From the NCBI GenBank assembly GCA_037176705.1, contig JBAWUJ010000061.1, positions 186,001 through 250,000 of the forward strand: a stretch of 64,000 nt of DNA, read 5' to 3'. Positions 34,817 to 48,170 of the stretch are shown piece after piece (within the stretch, counting starts at the first letter, position 1; each line of letters opens with the position of its first letter). This DNA comes from Molossus alvarezi (Eukaryota > Chordata > Mammalia > Chiroptera > Molossidae). The translations under genes and the position numbers were made by a program. The notes under the pieces were generated by a model, which was not told where the DNA came from, searched no databases, and worked only from the letters and a program-made list of their open reading frames with translations.

Positions 34817-35320
34817 CCACAACAGAAAGCTGCTGGCTATGTTCCAGAGTGAGTGCCACTTGCAGTCCTGCCAGGCACATGCTGGAGTTCCAGGCACTCC
34901 AGATCCTTGCCAGCAGCCGAGGTGGTCGGCATGTTTACAAATGCCCCTGCGACAACAGCTCACAGTGGTGCTGCGCCCCTCATTCGGAGTCACCCTAAGT
35001 GTCCATGGTGTCTGTGATGCCAGGTGCCTTTCATGTGTGTGTTTCACATCCGAGTCTCTCCACCTTTCTGTTTATTTTGTTATTTTATTTAAATTGGGTT
35101 GCTTTCTTGTCATTGAGTTCTTTATATATTTTTAAACCACCATTTCACCGGATATGCAAATCTTTTCATCCAGTCTCTGGCTTGTTTTGCCGTGACCTTA
35201 GTGCTTTTGAAATGATTTTCTCCACCTGTGAAGGCTACAACCACACCTACATCATCTGAAAGTGGGAAATGTTGGAGATGTTCTTTAGAACCCATAGAGG
35301 GAGACTCGGACTTGCCACTA
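34817..35320 (-). mobile_element. Old L1M-type fragment
   Basis: Antisense old L1: 'cactccagatccttgccag' near 34895 and 'ttgagttctttatatattt' near 35114 are typical of the L1M 3' UTR/ORF2 end. It is heavily diverged. Confidence 0.5.
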
Positions 35321-35335
35321 TTCTTTAAAAAAAAA

Positions 35336-35530
35336 AAAGTTTTTATTGATTTTTAGAGAGAGTAAGGGAGATATAAAAATGGATGAGAGAGAAACATTGA
35401 TTGGCTGCCTCCTGCACGCCCCCTACAGGGGAAGGAGTCTGCAACCCGGGCATGTGCCCTGACCGGGAATCAAACTGGTGACCTCTTGGTGCAGGGTCAA
35501 TGCTCAACCACTGAGCCATACAGGATGGAT
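35336..35530 (-). mobile_element. VES-type SINE
   Basis: It has an oligo(A) next to 'gtttttattgatttttag' at the left and a tRNA-like head at the right, of a subtype with 'ctcttggtgcagggtcaatg'. The words 'tattctttaaaa' (left) and 'tatcttttaaaa' (right) look like an imperfect target-site duplication. Confidence 0.85.
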
Positions 35531-35715
35531 GATAGTATCTTTTAAAATTTATTAAAATGTATCCAAATATCTCTAAACAACCACCCACATGAACTAATAC
35601 AGTGTATTTTCCATAAAGGCTGAAGTGTCCTAGTGCCCTTCCCTGATTCCAATCCATTCTCTCCATTTAAGGACAAATTCTATTCTGTTTCTTCATCCCC
35701 TTAGATAGCCTGTAT

Positions 35716-36050
35716 TTTTTATACAATTGACACATAGACAACATGGGTTTGAACTTCATGGGTCCACTTATATTTGGATTTTTTCAATAAATACTGTAAT
35801 GTGTTTTCTCTTTTCTATAATTTTCTTAATGACATTTTATTTTCTTTAGCTTACTTTTTTATAAAAATGCAGTATATAACATGTATAACCTGAAAAATAT
35901 ATATTAATCAAATGGTTAGGTTATCCATAACGCTTCCAGTCAACAGTAGTCTCTTAGGAGTTAAGGTTTTGGGGAATCAAAATTATACATAGATTTGACT
36001 GCACAGTGTCAGTACTCTTAACCCCCAGTTTGTTCAAGGGTCAACTGTAT
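35716..36050. mobile_element. Tigger-type (TcMar) non-autonomous DNA transposon
   Basis: About 335 bp with terminal inverted repeats: left 'acaattgacacatagacaac' and right 'gttcaagggtcaactgta', both flanked by TA-rich sequence. The internal text ('gggtttgaacttcatggg', 'cttccagtcaacagtag') matches my recollection of the Tigger2/MER28 group. It is ancient and immobile. Confidence 0.75.
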
Positions 36051-36350
36051 ATTCTTCATAAATATAGAATTCTGTTGGACTATTATAAAATTATGTGTCT
36101 ATGTAATATACATACTGCATGTATCCTTCTGTTTTTGCTTTATCACTAAATATTGAGTGTTTAATATATATCTACATGGATATATAGACATTGAGTTCAT
36201 TAATTTATATTGTGATAATAATATTCCAATTCATGAATATATCATTATTTGTCTCATTTTCTCTTTCTTTCTCCATCTCTCTCCTCTATCCATAGATACT
36301 ATTATTTCTAATTTTCTTTTTCTATTAAAAACACTTTTGCTATGCACATT
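36051..36350. other. AT-rich unassigned sequence
   Basis: About 300 bp with no gene. It may be an old L1M 3' end ('gtatccttctgtttttgctt') but is too diverged to call. Confidence 0.35.
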
Positions 36351-37128
36351 TTTATTTTTAAATCTATCTTCATTGTTGAAAGTATTACATATGTCCTTCT
36401 TTTTCTCCATTGACATCTTTCTCCCCACTCCCGTGCCCCACCCTACCTTCACCACATTGTTGTTGGTGTCCATTGGTTATGCCTCTATGCACATACTCTA
36501 TTTGCTTATACTCTTCCTGCCCCTCATAATGTCCTTCCCTCTGAGGTTTGTCAGTCTGTTCCCTACTTTCATGTCTCTGGCTCTATTTCATTCATCAGCT
36601 TTTTTGTTCATTATATTCCAGAAATAAGTGAGATCATGTGGTACTTGTCTTACTTTCATAGGCTTATTTCGCTTAGAATAATACTCTCCAGGTTTCTCCA
36701 TGTTGTCTCACAGGGTAAGAGATCTCTCTTTCTTACAGCTGCATAGTATTCCATTGTGTAAATGTACCACAGCTTTTTTATCCACTCATCTACTGATGGA
36801 CACTTACCTTTTATAAACAGACCTGCTATGAACATAGAAGTACATACATTCTTTCTGATTGGTGTTTCAGGATTCTTAGGATATATTCCTAGATGTGAGA
36901 TCACTGGGTCAAATGGCAGTTCTATTTTTAATTCTTTGAGAATACTCAATATTATTTTCCATGGTGGCTGCACCAGTCTACATTCCCACCAGCAGTGTAC
37001 TAGAGTCCCCTCTTCTCCAAAACCTCACCAGCACTTGTCGTTTGATGATTTGTCGATGGCAGCCATTCTGGCAGGTGTGAGGTAATAACTCATAGTTGTT
37101 GTAATTTGCATCTCCCTGATGATTAGGC
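36351..37128 (-). mobile_element. LINE-1, short 5'-truncated copy
   Basis: Antisense 3' UTR and the last part of ORF2. The minus-strand frame 36656-36973 encodes the typical C-terminal words …[20 protein letters not shown]… and …[13 protein letters not shown]…. It ends near 37128. Confidence 0.85.
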
Positions 37129-37229
37129 ATGCATTTTTTTACTGTTAATTTTATAATGTATTTGACAAACTGTTGGACACAAAATTATATTTTATCATAA
37201 TTTAAATATATATATATATACTTATATAT

Positions 37230-37474
37230 ATAATCCTCACCCAAGGACATTTTTCCATTTTTTGTTCAGATAGAGTGGGAGGGAGAGAGAGGAAGAGAGA
37301 GAGAGAGAGGGAAACATCAACATGAAGGGACACATCGAGTGGCTGCCACCCGCACGACCAACCAGGGCCGGGGACAAACTGCAACCGAGGTAAGTGCCCT
37401 TAGTGGGAACCGAACCTGGGTCTGTCTGTACCGCAGGCCAACGCTCCAACTGCTGAGACAAACTGGCCAGGGCT
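37230..37474 (-). mobile_element. VES-type SINE, full length
   Basis: The right end reads AGCCCTGGCCAGTTTGTCTC on the minus strand. The left end has the tail 'taatcctcacccaaggac'. TATATA runs flank both sides and probably include the target-site duplication. Confidence 0.9.
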
Positions 37475-38270
37475 ATATATATATTTTTAACTGGTGATAA
37501 TTTTTTACATATTTATTGATTCATATTCAGGTTAGATTCTTATTCTGTCCAATTGTTTGTCTTTTATTGAGATTTTAAGAAGTTTTTTATATATTGTAGA
37601 TCATAATCTCATGGCATTTACTCAATTAGAAAATAATCTTCTTCCAAGGACTGACTGAGATTTAACTTTGTTTTAATGCCTTCTGATGCACAAAACAATT
37701 AAAATGTAGTATATTAGCCAATTTATTAATGTTTGTCTCTGCATCTATGATATTTATTTTTAGAAATGCTTTCTGATATTAATGTCATAGAAACATTCCC
37801 TTCTAAATGTTTTAGTAGTTTAAGCTTCTAAATATACTCAGATCTACATTTATTTGGAATTAATTATGTTTATTATTGTGTAAGAGAAGGATACAGTTTA
37901 ATTTTTTAGAAAGAAATGTCTTTATGACATTAATATTGGAAAGCATTTCAAAAATGATTTAAACATACTCATATTTATATTTATTTGGAATCGATTTTGC
38001 TTTCTTATTGTGTAAGAGAAGAATACTATTTAAATTTTTCTATATGAATAAGCAATTTCCCTAGTATAATTCATCAAATAGTCACTCTCCTCTGCCTGTA
38101 ATTTTCAATGTAAATTCATTAATATAACATATTTATCTATATAAATTTTCTTTCATGAGTCAATTTCCCTATTTCTATAAAAATATTGTTTCCTAATTAC
38201 TTCAATTTTACAGTAGCCTAATATCTGTAGGACATATTATTTGTACCTTTCCTATTCTCTTTTATTTCTA
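37475..38270 (-). mobile_element. Old L1M-type LINE-1 remnant (AT-rich)
   Basis: 'taactttgttttaatgcc' followed by 'ttctgatgcacaaaacaat' (about 37660-37700) is the antisense of an old L1 ORF2 end. The rest is AT-rich and diverged, with two similar blocks (about 37850-37910 and 37970-38030: 'tatttggaat' then 'tattgtgtaagagaag') suggesting a local duplication. Confidence 0.5.
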
Positions 38271-40402
38271 ATTAATTAATTAATTTTTTATTAATTAATT
38301 TTTGTTACACATGTTTCTCCTTTTCCCCCCACTGATTCCACCCTCCCTTTCTACTCTGTCCCCAGTTTATTGTCCATGTCCACTGTTCATGCATACATGC
38401 ATATAAGTTCTGTGGTTTATCTCTCCCCGACCACCTCCTCTTCTGGAAATTGACAGTGTGTACCCCACTTCCACAAATCTGGGACTACCCCATTCCTCAG
38501 ACTGTTATGTTCATTATATTCCACAAATAAATGAGATAATATGAAACTTGTCTTTCTCTGTTTGGCTTGTTTCACTTAGGATAATACGTTACAGGTCCCT
38601 CTGTGTAGTCTCAAAGGATAAGGGATCTTTCTTTCTTACAGCTGCGTAGTACTTTATTGTGTATATTTACCACGGCTTTTTTATCCATTCATCTACTGAT
38701 GGACACTTGGACTGTTTCCAGATCATAGCTATTGTAAATAGTGCTGCTACAAACATGGGGGTACATATATTCTTTCTGATTGGTGGTTCAAACTTCTTAG
38801 AGCATATTCCTAGAGGTGGGATCACAGGGTCTAATGGAAGTTCAATTTTTAATTTTTTGAGGTAACACCATAGTGTTTTCCATAGTGGCTGCACCAGTCT
38901 GCATTCCCACCAGCAGTGTACTAGAGTATCCTTTTCTTCACACCCTCACCAACACTTGTTGTTTGATGGTTTGTTGATGGAAGCCATTCTGACATGTGTG
39001 AGGTGATACCTTATTGTTGTTGTAATTTGCATCTCTCTGATGATTAGTGATGATGAGCATTTCTTCATATGTCTCTTAGCCATTTGTATGTCCTGTTTGG
39101 AGAGGTGTCTATTTAGTTCCTCTGCCCATTTTTTAAATTGGGTTCTTTGTCTTCCTTTTGTGGAGTTGTATGAGCACTCTATATATATTGGAAATGAACC
39201 CTCATCTGATATATCATTGGCAATTATGCCCTCCCATACAGTGGGTAGCATTTCCGTTTTGATGATTGTATCTTTCGCTGTGCAGAAGCTTTTGAGTTTG
39301 ATGTAGTCCCATGTGTTCATTTTCTCCTTGGTTTCTATTTCCTTAGGTGATGTATCAGTGAAAATTCTGCTGCATATGATGTCTGAAATTTTATTGCCTA
39401 CATTTTCTTCTAGGATTTTTATGGATTCATGAGTCACATTTAAGTCTTGTCCATTTTGAGTTTATTGTTCTGTAGCGTGTTAGTTGATGGTCTAGTTTCA
39501 TTTTTCTGCACGTAGCTGTCCAATTTTTCCAGCACCATTTATTAAACAGGCTGACCTTACTCCACTGTATGCTCTTGCCACCTTTGTCAAATATTAATTG
39601 AGCATATTGCCTTGGTTCCATTTCTGGGTTCTCTGTTCTGTTCCACTGGTTTATATGCCTGTTCTTTGCCAGTACCAGGCTGTTTTTATTATGGTGGCTT
39701 TGTAGTATAACCTGAAATCTGGTAATGTGATCCCTCCAACTTTGTTGTTTCTTTTCAAGATTGCTATTTAAGGTCTTTGTTGGTTTCATATAAACTTTTG
39801 AAGTACTTGTTCTAATTCTGTGAAGTATGCCGTTAGTATTTTGATGAGGATTGCATTGAATCTATATATTGCTTTGGGTAATATGGACATTTTAATGATG
39901 TTAATTCTCCCAATAAATGAACAGGGTATGTGCTTCCACTTTTAAATCTTCCTCTATTTGTTTTTTTAATGTTTTGTAGTTTTCTGCAAATAGGTCCTTT
40001 ATTTTTTTGGTTAAGTTTATTCCTAGGTATCTTAATTTTTTTTTTTTTTTTTTTGTCCCAATGGTAAATGGGATTGTTTTTTTAGTTTATTTTTCTGTGA
40101 GTTCATCCTTGGTGTATAAGAATGCCATCGATTTCTTGACGTTAATTTTGTATCCTGCTACTTTGCCAAATTCATTTATTAAGTCTAGTAAACTTTTGAT
40201 GGAGTTGTTGGGGTTTTCTACGTATATTATCATGTCATCTGCAAATAATGACAGTTTCACTTCCTCCTTTCTAATTTGGATCCTTTTTATTTTTTTTATT
40301 TTTTCTGTCTGATTGCTGTGGCTAAGATTTCCAGTACTATGTTAAATAAGAGTAGTGAAAGTAGGCATCCCTCTCTAGTTCTCATTCTTAAGGAAAATGC
40401 TT

Positions 40403-41122
40403 TTACTTTTTGCCATTGAGTATGATGTTGGCTGTAGGTCTTTCATATATGGCTTTTATTGTGTCTAGATATGATCCCTCTATTTCCACATTGCTGAGCA
40501 TTTTTATCAAAAATGGATGCTGGATTTTCTCAAAGGCTTTTTCGGCATCTATTGATATGATCATGTGGTTTTTATTCTTCATTTTATTTTTGTGGTGTAT
40601 CACGTTTATTGATTTGTGAATATTGTACCAGCCTTGCATCTCTGGGATGAATCCCACTTGGTCATGGTGGATAATTTTTTTGGTGTATTGCTGGAGTCGA
40701 TTTGCTAGTATTTTGTTCAGAATTTTGGCATCTATGTTTATCAGGGTTATTGGACTGTAGTTTTCTTTGTTTGTAGTGTCTTTTTCTGGTTTTGGAATTA
40801 CAATTATGCTGGCTTTATAAAACGAGTTTGGAAGTCTTCCTTTTTCTTGATTTTTTTGTAATATTTTGAGGAGAATGGGTGTTAATTCTTCTTTGAATGT
40901 TCGGTAAAACTCCTCCATAAAGCCATCTGGGCCTGGGCTTTTGTTTCCTGGGAGTGTCTTGATTACATCTTCAATTTCTTTTGTTGTTATTGGTCTGTTC
41001 AAGTTTTCTATCTCTTCCTGGTCCAGTTTTGGGAGACTATGTGTTTCTAAAAATTTATCCATTTTGCTCAGATTATCGAAATTGTTGCCATATAATTGTT
41101 CATAGTAGTTGATAACAATCAT
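40403..41122 (-). pseudogene. L1 ORF2 reverse-transcriptase N-terminal fragment
   Basis: A 239-codon frame covers the linker and fingers/palm entry of the RT: …[19 protein letters not shown]…, …[18 protein letters not shown]…, …[12 protein letters not shown]…, …[15 protein letters not shown]… and …[16 protein letters not shown]…. The last holds a catalytic aspartate of RT motif A (…DAEKAF). The frame ends at …ILNGKK, before the FADD motif, because of a frameshift. It belongs to the 38.3-44.3 kb element and is nearly collinear with the endonuclease frame 41333-42091. Confidence 0.88.
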
Positions 41123-41332
41123 TTGCTTTTCTGTGGTGTCAGTTACTTCTCCTCTTTGATTTCTGATTTTGTGTATTTGGATTCTCTCTCTTTATTTCTT
41201 GGTGAGTCTAGGTAATGGTCCATCAATCTTGTTTATCTTTTTGAAAAACCAGCTCTTTGTTTTATTGGTCCTTTAAATTGTTTTTCTTTTGGACTCTATG
41301 TCCTTTATTTCTGCTCTGATCTTTACTATTTC

Positions 41333-42091
41333 CTACTTTCTATTTGCTCTGGGGTTTTCTTTTTGTTTGCTCTTTAGTTCTTTAAGTTGTGAGGTTAGAT
41401 AGTCTATTAGAGATTTTTCTTGTTTCTTGAGGTAGGCCTGTAGTGTTATGACTTTCCCTCTCAGAACTGCTTTCTTTGCAACCCATAGATTTTGTGTTGT
41501 TGTGTGTTCATTTTCATTGGTTTCCAGGAAGTTTTTAATTTCTTCCTTGATCTCCTCAGTAACCCATTCATTATTTAATAACATGCTATTAAGCTTCCAT
41601 GTGTTCAAATGTCTTTGTATGGTCTTCTTGCAATTGATTTCTAGTTTTATGCCATTGTGATCTGAGAAGATGCTTGGTATGGTTTCAGTTTTGTTGAACT
41701 TGTAGAGACTTAGTTTGTGCTCTAACATGTGGTCTATCTTTGAGAATGTCCCATGTGCACTTGAGAAGAATGTGAATTCTGTAGTTTTGGGGTGTAATTC
41801 TCTGTAGATATCTATTAAATCCATTTGGTCTAGTGCTTCATTTAGAGTCTCTGTGTCCTTGCTAATTTTTTGTCTAGAGGATCTATCCAGTGATGTCAGC
41901 AGGATGTTGAAGTCCCCTGCTATGATTGTATTGCTATCGATTTCTCCTTTGAAGTCCTCCAGAAGATTTTTAATATATTTTGGTGCTCCTATATTGTGTG
42001 CATATATGTTTATCAAGGTTGTATCTTTCTGTTGGATAGATTTTTTCAATATTATGTAGTGGCCTTCTTTGTCTCTAGTAATGGCCTTCAT
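41333..42091 (-). pseudogene. L1 ORF2 endonuclease fragment with catalytic motifs retained
   Basis: A 252-codon frame covers most of the endonuclease domain but lacks its first 70 or so residues. The GDFN block (catalytic Asp/Asn) and the SDHNG block (catalytic Asp-His) are both present, as are …INIYAHN… and …[18 protein letters not shown]…. It continues into the linker (…[21 protein letters not shown]…). Upstream the frame breaks near 42.1 kb. It is a piece of the 38.3-44.3 kb L1. Confidence 0.88.
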
Positions 42092-44270
42092 TGAGATATC
42101 TAATTTATTATATATGAGTATTGCTAGCCCAGCTTTTTTCCCTTTTCATTTGCTTGGAAGATTTTTTTCATCCCTTCACTTTTCAATCTATGTGAGTCTC
42201 TTGTGAGGTGGATCTCTTGTAAATAACATATAGATGAGTCATGCTTTCTTATTCAATCAGCTACTCTGTGTCTTTTTATCAGAGCATTCAGTCCATTTAC
42301 ATTTAAGGTGAGTGTTGATATGTATTTATTTATTGGCATTTTTGTGTAGTGTGGTTATATTTTTCTTTCCTGCTAATTTTTTATCCTGCTAATTATAGCA
42401 GTCCTTTTAACATTTCTTGTAGTGCTGGTTTGGTGCTAATGTATTCCCTTAGCATTTTTTTTTTGTCTGAGAAGCTCTTTATTTGACCTTGTATTTTGAA
42501 TGATAGCCTTGCTGGGTAGAGTAGTCTCAGATTCAGATCCTTGTTTTTCATGACCTTGATTACTTCATGCCATTTTCTGCTGGCTTGTAGTGTTTCTGTT
42601 GAGAAGTCAGCTGAGAGTCTTATGGGGGTTCCTTTGTAGGTAACCTATTGCTTATCTCTTGCTGCTTTTAGGATTCTCTTTTTGTCTTTCATTATTGGTA
42701 GTTTGATTACTATGTGTCTTGGTGTGGGCCTGTTTGGGTTCTTCTTACTTGGAGCTCTCTGTGCTTTTTGAACTTTGAATGCCTTCTTTCTTCACCAAAT
42801 TAGGAAAGTTTTCTGTCACTATTTCTTTGAATATATTCTCTAACCCTTGCTCATTTTCTTCTACTTTGGGGACTCCTATGATGCGAATATTATTACATTT
42901 TTAGTTGTCCCACAGTTCTCTTCAGCTGTCTTCCTGTTTTCCAATCATTTTTTTCTTTTGGTTTCCTGATTGTTTGATTTTTTTCTACCCTGTCCTCTAA
43001 TTCACTGATCCGGTCGTCATCTTCCTCTACTCTGCTTTTTAGACCTTCCAATATGTTTTTTTTATTTATGATAAGTCATTTTTTATCTCTTCGGGGTATT
43101 ATTTAATTTCCAATTGGCTTATTTCAGCATCTTTATGTCCTTACACATGATGTTGAGCTTCTTCAAGATCATGGCTCTGAGTTCTAGTTCTGTTAACTTG
43201 CTTAACTGTACCTCATTTATCTCATCTTTGGTAGAGGTCTTTTGCTCTTTCACTTGGCTTTTGTTTTTGTGTTTCACCGTTTTGGATATCACAGTGGGCT
43301 TTGGAGTCTTCCAAATTTTTTTTGTGGATGTTGGTGTTCTGCTGTTTGGGGCTCCTTCTCCTCAGTTTGGATGAAGCAGGGAGGACCCACTTTAAACCCC
43401 ACTGTCAAGTCTGACCTTTCCTGGTTAGAGTTGCTAGCCCAGGAAATGGTAGTCATTCTCTAGCTTTTTCTGCCTGGAAGCTATTAGTAGAGATCACCTG
43501 AAGATCCTTGGTTTCTGAGTTGACTGAAAAACTCCCTCAGGTGCTCAGTGTAAGAGGATATCCTGAGGATGTTGCAGATGCTGGTTGTTAATAGGCCTCA
43601 ATTAGCATTTTAATGGCCACCAGGTGTGTTTGGATATTTGCAGGAGAGGCTGTGGCTTCTTCCTAGGGCCCTGGGAAGGAGTAAGTTGACCACAGTCCTG
43701 CGTGGCTGCACTCAGCAAAAGATCTGAGCACCCTCCTAATCTCAAGTGTCCCCACACAGTTCCAGTGCTGTCCACCTTCCCTTTGCCAGAGCCCAAGGTG
43801 AGTCGCTGCTGCCAACTTAGCCTCTGTCTTGGCTCTGAGTTGTGGAGCTGCCTGGGACCTTTAACCCAAGGGTGCTGTTTTCATCCAAGGGTGGCCATGG
43901 CTGCGGCACCAGCCGAGGGCACATGACCAAGCTGAGGTTGCTGGACATAGCAGAGGTGGCAGCTGCTTCCAGCCAAGGCATCTGGACCCAGCCAAGTGTG
44001 TAGCACCCAGCTAAGAACCCAGGTTCCAGCCAAGGTTACAGGACCCAGCCGTGTCCGCTGCTCCCAGCTAAGGCCACTGTGGACCATGGACTCCCACCCC
44101 CTCTCGCATCTTCACAAGCCTACCCGGATTGAGTCAGTGTCCCTGGTTATGTGGTGCTCCAAGCTGCCTTTTGGTTGCCCCTTCTGGTGATTTGTCTTTA
44201 TTTTTGTTGTAATTCCAGTTTGGTCCTGGGATATGGTGTATGTAGCTGCCATTCACTCCGCTGCCATTTT

Positions 44271-47200
44271 TTGGTTTGGTCCTCATGTTTTTTTTAAGAA
44301 AACAATTTCTCAGCATATATTTTATAGCTATACTTTTATTTCAAGTAGCTGAACTCAGCCTTTCCCCTTGAAAGTCAACAGATAAAATGTATTGACTTAA
44401 ACCTACCCACATTTACCTCCAGGGTAAAATTCTTGGGATTCTATCAATTGAGTCTCTATTTGCCCAAACAAAATGGAAAATTATTTCAAGCTTTATTTTA
44501 TTCATCTATTCAAGAAACAACTGTTAAATAATTGTGTCTCTTTTAGATCTTGGGAATACAGAGTGGCAGTATCTGTTTTCAGAGTTGAGCATAGTCTAGG
44601 GGAAAGGTTGGGTAGATGAGATGAATGATATCACTAAGTACTATACAAGTACTGTATGAAATCTATGAGTAAAGTGCTATGGAACATTGACTCTGGCTAA
44701 AGCATCTGGGAAAAACTTGCTTTGGACAAGATGGCTATTATGAATTATATTGAAAGTGTTTTTTTATAGTCTAAATTCAGGAGTCAGCTATATGTATCTT
44801 TTCCAATTACCTTATTATGACTATAATAGTTACGCCAGTCACTTGAAAAAATATTCACAAATTTTGATAGTTGAGTTCCTATATAATTAGGATTTTTGGA
44901 AAATTTAATCATATATTTCTATTTTTAATGGGTATACAGCCTAATTATTTCTTTAATTATAATTTGATAAGCAAAAATTGCATTACTTTCCAGTTATATT
45001 TACCTTCCACATGCTTCAAGACAGTTAATTGAAGATGTCTATAGCATTTAATATAAAGTATTAATTAACTAACTTTTGAAATTGGGATTAAGTATGGAGA
45101 GAAATAATCACTTGATTGACAGTAAGAAACTCCTATTTTTACTAGTAGCTCCAGAAGTTTATATGTAGTAATTTGGACAAAAGAATAGAATTCTTCATGC
45201 TCATATCTTTACATATGAAGTTGAATAGCACACTGAACTAAAAATAAGAAACCTAACATTCTAGAGTTATGCACTCCAGAATGGTAGAGTAAGGACTCCT
45301 CAAATTCCATGCTTCAGTAAAAAAAGTGATAAAAGTGGCAAATATTATCAAAATTAACTCTTTTAGATCTCTGGAAATAAATAATGGCTTGCAACAATCC
45401 AAGGACTATTTAGTCAAGAAAAATGATAAAATCTTAGTAACACTAGCAAACTTTGTGGTGTTTTAACTTACTCTCTTCCCAATTTTCTCTTCTAAGATCT
45501 GCAGTGTTTTTGAAACCCAAATCTTTGAAACCACACCTGTTGGGAAACCTGTTGTCTGGATGCCATTGGATGGGCAGAATATGTTTGGAGCTCAATAAAA
45601 TCCTCATCCCCAGAGAAGTGTCTCTATTTGACCTGACAGTTTCTTGAAAAGCTCCAATTTCAGGGCTTGTTTCTGTTTGACCTGACTCATTACTTGCTCT
45701 GTGCATATAGTCATAGTAATTCTTCAGCCTTATTCTTAGGGTATTTGTTAAAAACAACCAGCAGCAATTTGTTAATATTGCAGTTGCCTAAGGCAGTGAT
45801 TCTGTTTAGGACTAATAAGAAACTGACCAAAAACTTAAAGGAAAAATAGGCAAATAGAATGCCCATAGGTGGCTTTGGAAAGCTCTTCTGACACACACCT
45901 GTGAATCTAAAAGGACATATACATAGACAGAACTGTTCATGTGCTCATTCTTAGGGAAGACCTGAGAAAGTCACTAACTTTTCACCTTTAGATGACCTTG
46001 AGGCTCTGTGCAAACAGGAAGTGAAGTCAAAGCTGCCTGATGGAGCCACTGAAGATGTGTGTCAGTCCCACACAGAAACCCTTTAGCAAAGGATGAGAGA
46101 CTTAATAATTCATGATATTTAAGGTAATTTTTGATCAATTATTAGGTAATCACAAATAGACATATCATAGTCAGTCTGATTAAATCCACACACAAAGAGC
46201 ATAACTTGAAAACAACAAGAGGATGAGAAAATTTAGTTAGGCAGAAAATAGTATCTTTTAGTTGGATTTAATTGTATTTATGGTTGCAATATTCAATATG
46301 CACAGGAGAAACAGATTCTGATTCAACTCTACAAAAGTTAGGGCATATAAAAAAGGCAATATTACTGATATATTTTGAGTGAGATTGTTTCTCTGTAAAA
46401 CTAAGCAAAACACTATTAAGTCAATGTATCCTGACAAATCTCTGGTGTATTTAGGAGGCTTAGCATGTCCTCCGCGATTATAAATACCCATAACGGCCAA
46501 AAGTAGGCTTTACTCCAAATATGATCCTTTACAGAAAAATGTTGATAAATCAAACAATTTTTTCTTGTTAAAGAACAAATATTTAGCCAAGTAAGTTTGA
46601 AGATCTCATTGACTTTATTGTGCAATTCATGAATCAGGAAGTGTTCATCTAGCAAGTAGGAAAGTGCTCTAAGAAGCTTTATAATATGGAAGGTATTTAT
46701 AAGCAGAAACTGGGCAGAATAAGAAACATGTCAACAAAAGAAAAGAGAGGATTGTTTTAAGTTTAAGGGAAGGTAGTAGAGTGGGTGTGGAGATATTATC
46801 AGGCAGATTGCTACAGTTTCCTTTGGGGAAGCAAAGAGGGGGCTCATGTGATGGATTGCCTGATTGGTACTGACCAGAAAATTCAAGATTAAGATTACAT
46901 CTCCAGAAAAAAAATGAAATTGCAATTAAGTCAGGTATTATGTCTAGGTTTGGTGACATGGATTTTAGGACAAGTTTTTGGGCTTATGCTTTTCTCTTTA
47001 ACATTCTTCAAATTAGATCAGTAATCAGAATTATTTTCTTCATCTGTAATAAGTGAGATTTTCAGGAGAGGAAATGTTGAAGAAAGTAGGTCCTGGTAGG
47101 AGAAATGAAAAACTCAATGTCCTCTTCTGTTTTTGCCTGTAAATTGATATGAATTTAAATAACAAAATTTAGTGAGAGTGAGAGAGATATCTGTTAGCCT

Positions 47201-48170
47201 GTCTAGGAAGACATATAAGAATTAAATATAATGTGTCATCAGAATTGGTAAGAAAAATTACTGTTTAATCCTCTCCAAGCACCTAATTCCACCAAGGGAA
47301 GACACCTATAATATATTCTTTAAGACATTCTAAATTTGTGGTTACATCTGAAATCAAAAATAAAAATATATAGCTACCATTGTTTCAGCTCTACTACATA
47401 GAATGTTGATAATTAGAAATGCATAGATTATGCAAATACATTTTAAGGCACATTGGTAAAAATTGGTGAAGTTTAATAAAGGGAGAATTCTCTTTCCTCC
47501 TTTTCTACTGCTCTTAATAACCCACACTTGTCTCTTTATTGTTTAAGAATTGGTGAAAGATATCAGGGCTGTATGTATTCACCACAACTAAAACAATGGA
47601 AATGGGTTGTTTAAAAGACTTCACTCACCAACTAAATCTAGATACTATTGGAAATACACTGACGGGTGATAATAAAAATCTATGTGTTTTGTTATTTTGT
47701 TTTTTTAATTTTGTGGGGAGGGGACAAGAATTGCTGGACTTTTAAGGATGTTTTACCCACTCATATATAATCAGAGAGGCGATGCTTTGAAATCTCTTAC
47801 TGTAGTAGCATTATTCTGTGTCCCCTAAACAGACATTTCTGTTTATTTATTCTTGATTTTAGAAATATCAGAACCTAAACACCATTCTAGTGTAGGGCCT
47901 CTATCTAGAGCTAACACTGAGCAATTTGTATCTATTATGAGTAAGTAAATTATTACATTCTGATATAATTAGCAGGGAATCTATTGTGTTTTTAAAACCT
48001 TGCACTATTAAAAATGTAAGTGTAGAATTGGTCTTTCACATAAAGGCAAGAGAAAAGAATCAACTTTTCTTAGTATCTTTTGTATGCCAGTTTTCATGCT
48101 GGCTGTAAAATTTTATTTTAAAACTCTGAAGTTGCATCTAATGTTAATTATAGGTACAGTTAAGAAAAAG
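44271..48170. other. Low-repeat AT-rich intergenic sequence
   Basis: Nearly 4 kb without recognised young L1 or SINE copies and without a supportable gene. Open frames such as 45443-45757 (minus) and 46669-46959 (minus) have no known motif, codon signature or splice context. The text near 45280-45560 ('gaatggtagagtaaggac', 'gtggcttgcaac'-like words) may be the edge of an ancient repeat. This is probably the insertion-poor flank of the immunoglobulin cluster. Confidence 0.5.

Larger units (their letters stand above)
38271..44270 (-). mobile_element. LINE-1, full length, least degraded ORF2 in the window
   Basis: The complete minus-strand structure is 5' end near 44270, 5' UTR with a short tandem repeat (43885-44085), degraded ORF1 (about 43.3-42.5 kb), ORF2 (about 42.3-38.9 kb) and a 3' UTR ending in an A/T tail at about 38280-38310. 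ORF2 is in several long pieces: 41333-42091 (endonuclease), 40403-41122 (RT start), and smaller pieces below 39.8 kb. The RT active site near 40.23-40.24 kb still reads FADD. A handful of frameshifts and stops disable it, so it is relatively young but dead. Confidence 0.92.

Noticed and set aside
46669..46959. 96-codon minus-strand frame with a hydrophobic stretch
   Set aside because: No recognised domain, no regulatory or splice context and AT-rich intergenic surroundings. Chance is the simplest explanation.
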